A stretch of 64,000 nucleotides of DNA from Caulobacter sp031457805 (GTDB lineage Bacteria; Pseudomonadota; Alphaproteobacteria; Caulobacterales; Caulobacteraceae): assembly GCF_031457805.1 (NCBI RefSeq), contig NZ_JAVDXI010000005.1, positions 248,001 through 312,000 of the forward strand, in the 5' to 3' direction. The position numbers were made by a program, and so were the translations under genes. The notes under the pieces are model-generated. The model ran no database searches. It was not told the DNA's origin and saw nothing but the letters and a program-made list of their open reading frames with translations. Below are positions 60,220-64,000 of the stretch, one piece after another (positions within the stretch are counted from its first letter, which is position 1; each line of letters starts with the position of its first letter).

Positions 60220-61503
60220 ATGACGGACACGGTCCTGTTGATTCACGGTTACGGCTGCGCCGGCGACGTCTGGGGTCCGGTCGCTGAGCGACTGAAGGCC
60301 GAAGGCTATCGCGTCGAGGCGCCGACGATTCGCTCGGCGGTGCGCACCGTCGACGGCCCAAGGGCGGGTCTGGCAGGCCTGACGCTGGCCGACTATGTCG
60401 CCGAAATGAGCGCCCTGGCCCAGACCCTGGCCAAGGAAACCGGGAAGAAGCCGCTGGTCGTCGGCCACTCGATGGGCGGACTGATCGCCCAGAAGATCGC
60501 CGAAGCCGGCCACGCCTCGGCTCTGGTTCTCTTCGCGCCCGCTTCGCCCGCCGACGCGCGCGGCAAGCCCAAGCTTTCGCCGGTCTTCACCTTCCTGAAC
60601 ATGGCGCTGCAGTCCAAGCCCGAAACGCGGGCGGGCAAGATGTGGAAGACAGGTTTCAAGTTCGGCGTGATGAACGTCGTGCCGGCCAGCCGCCATGACG
60701 CCCTCTACGCCACGATGGTGCACGACAGCGGCCAGGTCCTGGCCGACCTGGCCTGGCCGGACAAGGATCCGAACAAGACCGCGCACGTTGACGCGACCAA
60801 GGTGACGGTTCCGGTGCTCGTGCTGGCCGGCGCGCTGGACCGCACGACGCCGCTGGACGACGTGCAGCGGATCGGGCGCAAGTACGCCACCGCCGATATC
60901 AAGATCTATCCCAACAACGCCCACTATCTCATAGACGAGCCGAACACGATGAAGATCCTCGATGACGTGATCGCCTGGCTGCGGGGCAAGTCCCAGACGC
61001 CCGCCGCCCCGGCCGCACCGGCTCCAAAGGCCGCCCCGGCGCCCGCGCCCGAACCCGCCAAGCCGGCGGCCCCCGCCCCGGCCGAAGCGGCCGCGCCTGC
61101 GCCGGAACCGGTGAAGGCTGCGGAACCGGCTCCCGCCAAGAAGGCCGCGACCCCGAAGGCGGCGGCGAAGCCGAAGGCTGAGCCCAAGCCCAAGGCCCCG
61201 GCCAAGGCGCCCGCCGCTAAGAAGACCGCCGCACCGAAAGCCAAGTCGACGCCCGCGGCCGAACCTGCGGCCAAGGCGGCGCCCGCGCCAAAGGCCAAGC
61301 CCGAAGCCAAGCCGGCGGCTGAAAAGGCTCCCGCAGCCAAGAAAGCCGCCGCGCCCAAGGCCGCGGCAAAACGCGCTGCGAAGGCGGACACTAAGCCCGC
61401 GCCTGCCGCGAAGAAGCCCGCCGCTCCTAAGGCCGCCCCGAAAGCTGCGAAGCCGCCTGCGACAAAGGCGCCGGCCAAATCCTCGCCCAAGGCCAAGAAG
61501 TAA
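60220..61503 (+). CDS. Alpha/beta hydrolase with long Lys/Ala/Pro-rich tail
   Basis: 427 residues. Residues 1-250 are an alpha/beta hydrolase: LLIHGYGCAGDVW (oxyanion), GHSMGGLIAQ (about 83-92, nucleophile Ser), acid in VLAGALDRTTPLDD, His in NNAHYLIDEP. From about 256 to the end the protein is a low-complexity tail of Ala, Pro and Lys with PAKKA/PKAAAK repeats, like histone H1-type or AlgP-type tails. The tail is strongly basic in its second half. GGGGAGAG precedes the ATG. Substrate and the role of the tail unknown. Confidence 0.88.
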   Translation: MTDTVLLIHGYGCAGDVWGPVAERLKAEGYRVEAPTIRSAVRTVDGPRAGLAGLTLADYVAEMSALAQTLAKETGKKPLVVGHSMGGLIAQKIAEAGHASALVLFAPASPADARGKPKLSPVFTFLNMALQSKPETRAGKMWKTGFKFGVMNVVPASRHDALYATMVHDSGQVLADLAWPDKDPNKTAHVDATKVTVPVLVLAGALDRTTPLDDVQRIGRKYATADIKIYPNNAHYLIDEPNTMKILDDVIAWLRGKSQTPAAPAAPAPKAAPAPAPEPAKPAAPAPAEAAAPAPEPVKAAEPAPAKKAATPKAAAKPKAEPKPKAPAKAPAAKKTAAPKAKSTPAAEPAAKAAPAPKAKPEAKPAAEKAPAAKKAAAPKAAAKRAAKADTKPAPAAKKPAAPKAAPKAAKPPATKAPAKSSPKAKK

Positions 61504-61513
61504 GTGTAGGCTG

Positions 61514-61541
61514 ACCCCGCCGGCTGCTTCGTCGGCGGGGT
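61514..61541 (+). terminator. Hairpin after the tailed hydrolase
   Basis: ACCCCGCCG (61514-61522) pairs with CGGCGGGGT (61533-61541), followed by GTTAGG; the U-run is weak. It separates two hydrolase genes and contains the rejected GTG start of the second. Confidence 0.55.
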
Positions 61542-61554
61542 GTTAGGGGCGTTC

Positions 61555-62304
61555 ATGCGCGCACCGGTGATCATGGTCCACGGCGCCTTCTGCGGCGGAT
61601 GGACCTTCGATGCGTTCCGCGCGCCGTTCGAGGCGGCGGGTCATCGGGTTCTGACGCCCGACCTGATCGGTCATGACGGCGCTAGCAGCGCTGCGGGCGT
61701 GTCCATGTCGGATTATGCGCGGCAGATCGGCCGGCTGGCCGAGGCCTGCGACACGCCCCCAATCCTGATCGGCCACTCCATGGGCGGTCTTGTCGCCCAG
61801 ATGGCCGCCGCGCGCGCGCCCGTGTCCAAGCTGATCCTGTTGGCGCCGTCCGCGCCGTGGGGCGTTTCTGGCGCGACCCTTGAAGAAGCCGTCTCGGCGG
61901 TCAGCCTGTACGCGTTGGGCCCGTACTGGATGCAGGCGATCGCGCCCGACTACGGCGTCGTGCGCCGTTACAGCGTCGATCGGCTGGAGCGCTCCGAACG
62001 CAAGGCGGTCTTCGCCCGGATGACGGCGGAAAGCGGTCGGGCGCTGTGGGAGACGCTGAACTGGTGGCTCGACCCGTTCATGACCACCAATGTGCGTGCG
62101 CCCGCCTGTCCGGTCCTGGCGATCGCCGGCGGCAAGGACGTGATCCATCCGCCCGCCACGGTTCGCCAGACCGCCGCGCGCCTGGGCGGCCAGGTCGAGG
62201 TGTTCGCCGAGATGAGCCACTGGCTGCCCGGCGAGCCTGGTTGGGAAGGGGTCGCCGAACGCTGTCTGGCCTTCATCGCCGCCGAAGGGCGCGCGGCGGC
62301 CTGA
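61555..62304 (+). CDS. Alpha/beta hydrolase
   Basis: 249 residues. VIMVHGAFCGGWTF (about 5-18), GHSMGGLVAQMAAARA (about 76-91), Asp in VLAIAGGKDVIHPP near 178-191 and His in EMSHWLPGEPGW near 221-232 make a complete catalytic set. The start at 61555 has AGGGG upstream. A paralog-like neighbour of the tailed hydrolase, with similar core. Substrate unknown. Converges on the gdx gene, 10 bp apart. Confidence 0.9.
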   Translation: MRAPVIMVHGAFCGGWTFDAFRAPFEAAGHRVLTPDLIGHDGASSAAGVSMSDYARQIGRLAEACDTPPILIGHSMGGLVAQMAAARAPVSKLILLAPSAPWGVSGATLEEAVSAVSLYALGPYWMQAIAPDYGVVRRYSVDRLERSERKAVFARMTAESGRALWETLNWWLDPFMTTNVRAPACPVLAIAGGKDVIHPPATVRQTAARLGGQVEVFAEMSHWLPGEPGWEGVAERCLAFIAAEGRAAA

Positions 62305-62314
62305 CGTCGCCTGC

Positions 62315-62635
62315 CTATTGCGGACTGAACAACTTCAGCCCGAGTATCCCCGCCACGATCAGCCCGAAACACACGAGCCGCGCGGCCGTGGCCGGCTCCT
62401 TGAACACCACGATGCCGACGATGGCCGTGCCCACCGCGCCGATGCCGGTCCAGACGGCGTAGGCCGTTCCCAGCGGAAGGGTCTTCACCGCCCAGCCCAA
62501 AAGCCCCATCGACAGGACGAGGCTGATCGCGGTCAGCACGATGGGGAAAGGCCGCGTAAAGCCTTCGGTGAACTTCAGGCCCACGGCCCAGCCCACCTCG
62601 AACAGTCCGGCGACGAAAAGAACGATCCAGGCCAC
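62315..62635 (-). CDS. gdx: Guanidinium exporter Gdx (SugE, SMR family)
   Basis: 106-residue small multidrug resistance protein with four helices. It matches SugE/Gdx: MAWIVLFVAGLFEVGWAVGLK with the essential Glu13, TAYAVWTGIGAVGTAIVGI near 58-76, and LVCFGLIVAGILGLKL. Gdx exports guanidinium in exchange for protons as a dual-topology dimer. The start is GTG with AAGGGG 6 bp ahead. A guanidine-II riboswitch directly upstream settles the choice of Gdx over EmrE-like drug pumps. Confidence 0.95.
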   Translation of the reverse strand: MAWIVLFVAGLFEVGWAVGLKFTEGFTRPFPIVLTAISLVLSMGLLGWAVKTLPLGTAYAVWTGIGAVGTAIVGIVVFKEPATAARLVCFGLIVAGILGLKLFSPQ

Positions 62636-62658
62636 GACGAGCCCCTTGTTTCAGAAGC

Positions 62659-62705
62659 GGGGTCGTCCCCAGGAAACGCAAAAGGCGCGGGGTCGTCCCC
62701 GCGCC
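62659..62705 (-). promoter_or_regulatory. Guanidine-II (mini-ykkC) riboswitch
   Basis: Two hairpins on the minus strand, each with the ACGA form of the conserved ACGR loop. P1 (62705-62684) is GGCGCGGGG-ACGA-CCCCGCGCC, followed by TTTT. P2 (62670-62659) is GGGG-ACGA-CCCC. The spacer is 13 nt. The CCCC arm of P2 can pair with the AAGGGG ribosome-binding site of gdx, explaining translational control by guanidine. It lies 24 nt before the gdx start. Confidence 0.93.
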
Positions 62706-62710
62706 TTCGC

Positions 62711-62739
62711 TAGATAGGTCCGCGCCCCAAGGGACGCAA
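62711..62739 (-). promoter_or_regulatory. Promoter of the gdx riboswitch transcript
   Basis: TTGCGT (62739-62734) and TATCTA (62716-62711) with a 17-bp spacer on the minus strand. The start point would be near 62704, the first base of riboswitch hairpin P1, as expected for this short RNA class. Confidence 0.7.
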
Positions 62740-62746
62740 CACGCCG

Positions 62747-63445
62747 TTAGCGGCTGGTCGTGCTGTACAGGATCTGCGCACGCTCGAAGTTCTTGCCGAC
62801 CGAGGTCTCGTCCAGCTTCTTCAGGCGCATGTAGACAAGCCCCGCGCGGCCGCCGGCCCAGGCGTCGTCCCACGAGACGGTGAAGCGACGGAAATCGCTG
62901 CCCACGGTCTGGTCGTTACGGATCAGGCGCAGCTGCGGGCTGTTTTCCCACGTCGCCCAGTCGTGCAGGCCGTTGGCCAGTTCCTGAGCCTGCTCCTGAG
63001 CCTGCGAGTAGTCGATCGTGACCGTGCAGACGTTGCGGTTCGAGCCCGGGTTATCCAGGGTGATGTTGAACGGCTTCTCCAGCGCGAAGATCCACTGCTC
63101 CTTCTTCTTCTTGAAGCCGTAATCCTTGACCAGCTGGGCGAAATCGCCGCCGGCGACCTGCGGCTTGCAGACCTTGTCCAGCACATCGAGCAGGCGGACG
63201 GTGAAGGGGTCGGTGGTGCGCGGACCGCGGACCGGCGCGACATAGGAGTCGGCGGCTGGCGCGGCTTCGGCGGCCGGAGCGGCGACGGCGGGAGCGGCTT
63301 GGTCAGCCGGCGCGCCGGGAGCGGCTTGATCCGCCGTAGCCGGCGTAGCGGCCGGAGTGGACGCAGGAGCAGTGGTTTGCTCTTGAGCGAAGGCGGAGGT
63401 CGAGACCGCGCCGAGGGCGATCAGGCTGACGAGCGCAAGGCGCAT
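62747..63445 (-). CDS. Exported hypothetical protein with Ala/Pro-rich N-terminus
   Basis: 232 residues. Signal peptide about 1-22 (AFAQ). Residues 23-75 are a low-complexity Ala/Pro/Gln linker. The folded part (about 80-232) has PFTVRLLDVLDKVCKPQVAGGDF, KKKKEQWIFALEKP, and NVCTVTIDYS, with two cysteines that may bridge. The start at 63445 is chosen since the signal peptide begins there; 12 more codons are open upstream. No family recognised. Confidence 0.78.
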   Translation of the reverse strand: MRLALVSLIALGAVSTSAFAQEQTTAPASTPAATPATADQAAPGAPADQAAPAVAAPAAEAAPAADSYVAPVRGPRTTDPFTVRLLDVLDKVCKPQVAGGDFAQLVKDYGFKKKKEQWIFALEKPFNITLDNPGSNRNVCTVTIDYSQAQEQAQELANGLHDWATWENSPQLRLIRNDQTVGSDFRRFTVSWDDAWAGGRAGLVYMRLKKLDETSVGKNFERAQILYSTTSR

Positions 63446-63593
63446 AGGCAAGGTATCCCCAACAAGACGAGAGGTCGGCATTAAAACCGACAGACGGTCC
63501 CTCGCAACCCTTATGGGCGCTGATTAAGACCAAGATTGGGCCACAGGTGTAATTTTATCTCCCGCAGCGCGACAGCAGGTCGCTTTCGGCGCG

Positions 63594-63624
63594 AAAACGC
63601 CCTCGACCCGGGGGACCGAGGGCG
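63594..63624 (-). terminator. Terminator of the atp operon
   Basis: Stem CGCCCTCG (63598-63605) / CGAGGGCG (63617-63624); on the minus strand it is followed by TTTTCGCGCC. It lies 35 bp past the atpC stop. Confidence 0.88.
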
Positions 63625-63658
63625 CTTCAAGATCATCTCGACACGGGATCGAGGCGGA

Positions 63659-63919
63659 TCAGGCCGCTTCGACAGCGTGCTCCGCCAGGATCGTCAGGCC
63701 CTCGGGACCAACGTCCGCGAACCCGCCCTGGATATCGAACACCTTGGTGGTCGCGCCGTCCTTCACGGTCACCTTGCCTTCGCGCAAGGTGGTCATGAAC
63801 GGCGCGTGGTTGGCCAGAACGCCGAAGTCGCCTTCAGCGCCCGGGGCCTGGACCATGTCCACCTCGCCCGAGAACAGTTCGCGCTCGGGGGCGACCAGAG
63901 AGAAGTGCAGCTTGGCCAT
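63659..63919 (-). CDS. atpC: ATP synthase epsilon subunit (short form)
   Basis: 86 residues: only the N-terminal beta-sandwich domain of F1 epsilon (MAKLHFSLVAPERELFSGEV, GDFGVLANHAPFMTTLREG). The C-terminal helical hairpin that inhibits ATP hydrolysis in E. coli is absent. The short form is known from Caulobacter and other alphaproteobacteria. Its ATG shares a base with the stop of the upstream gene (TGATG). A terminator follows. Confidence 0.95.
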   Translation of the reverse strand: MAKLHFSLVAPERELFSGEVDMVQAPGAEGDFGVLANHAPFMTTLREGKVTVKDGATTKVFDIQGGFADVGPEGLTILAEHAVEAA

Positions 63920-64000
63920 CAGTTGAACGTCTCCTCGACACCGCCCAGGGCGGCCTCGATGTCTTCATCAGTCTGGATCTCGGTGCCGCAGAAAGGGCAG
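63919..64000 (-). CDS. Zinc-ribbon-like small protein in the atp operon (5' end outside)
   Basis: Only the last 26 or so codons are visible: CPFCGTEIQTDEDIEAALGG, then VEETFN and TGA. The CPFCG motif indicates half of a zinc ribbon, and the rest is acidic. This is not the C-terminus of ATP synthase beta, which would normally precede atpC. It is translationally coupled to atpC. Function not known. Confidence 0.75.
   Translation of the reverse strand, partial: CPFCGTEIQTDEDIEAALGGVEETFN

Overview
The window is high-GC alphaproteobacterial DNA that reads as a Caulobacter chromosome close to C. vibrioides/crescentus. The grounds are the aa3 oxidase cluster, a PdeA-type GEDEF/EAL protein beside a UPF0301 gene, short-epsilon ATP synthase, a TonB-dependent receptor, CtrA- and FixK-like DNA sites and very dense coding on both strands. 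Gene names come from motif recognition; no search was run. I see no rRNA, tRNA, CRISPR array, insertion sequence or prophage.

Layout: 1-2.5 kb patatin lipase, 3-hydroxybutyrate dehydrogenase, YaaA. 2.5-3.4 kb a small membrane protein and winged-helix regulator behind a three-operator array. 3.4-7.7 kb FAD oxidoreductase, Sua5-type protein, a cytochrome b561-YceI fusion and a free YceI protein. 7.9-12.5 kb acyl-CoA dehydrogenase, a Tat hydrolase divergent from an OhrR-like regulator, peroxiredoxin, UPF0301. 12.5-24.1 kb (all minus) cytochrome aa3 oxidase and assembly genes (ctaC, ctaD, ctaB, a 53-aa coxF-like gene, ctaG, ctaE, DUF983, SURF1), then thrC, an M16 peptidase, a GNAT protein and pdeA. 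24.5-27.7 kb a PadR/DUF1700/adhesin-like operon and tldD. 28-49.5 kb mixed housekeeping and hypothetical genes (POT transporter, gshA, rsmE, ppk2, S10 peptidase, ABC exporter, ubiA, desaturase, small enzymes). 49.7-55.3 kb proA, nadD, rsfS, rlmH, EnvC-like factor, ctpA. 55.4-58.3 kb TonB-dependent receptor with a long structured leader. 58.5-64 kb polysaccharide deacetylase, rppH, two alpha/beta hydrolases, a Gdx exporter, a secreted hypothetical protein and the end of the atp operon.

The most interesting signals are regulatory RNA and DNA. A tandem glycine riboswitch (58097-58295, minus) leads into the TonB-dependent receptor gene, suggesting glycine-controlled outer-membrane uptake. A guanidine-II riboswitch (62659-62705, minus) with its own promoter precedes gdx. 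A three-hairpin unannotated RNA candidate lies at 28351-28484. Four copies of a ~103-116 bp double-hairpin repeat with CTAG termini sit in gene junctions and supply stop codons of neighbouring genes. A FixK/FNR-type site lies in front of ctaC, and a perfect TTAA-N7-TTAA CtrA box precedes a 47-aa membrane protein missed by length cutoffs.
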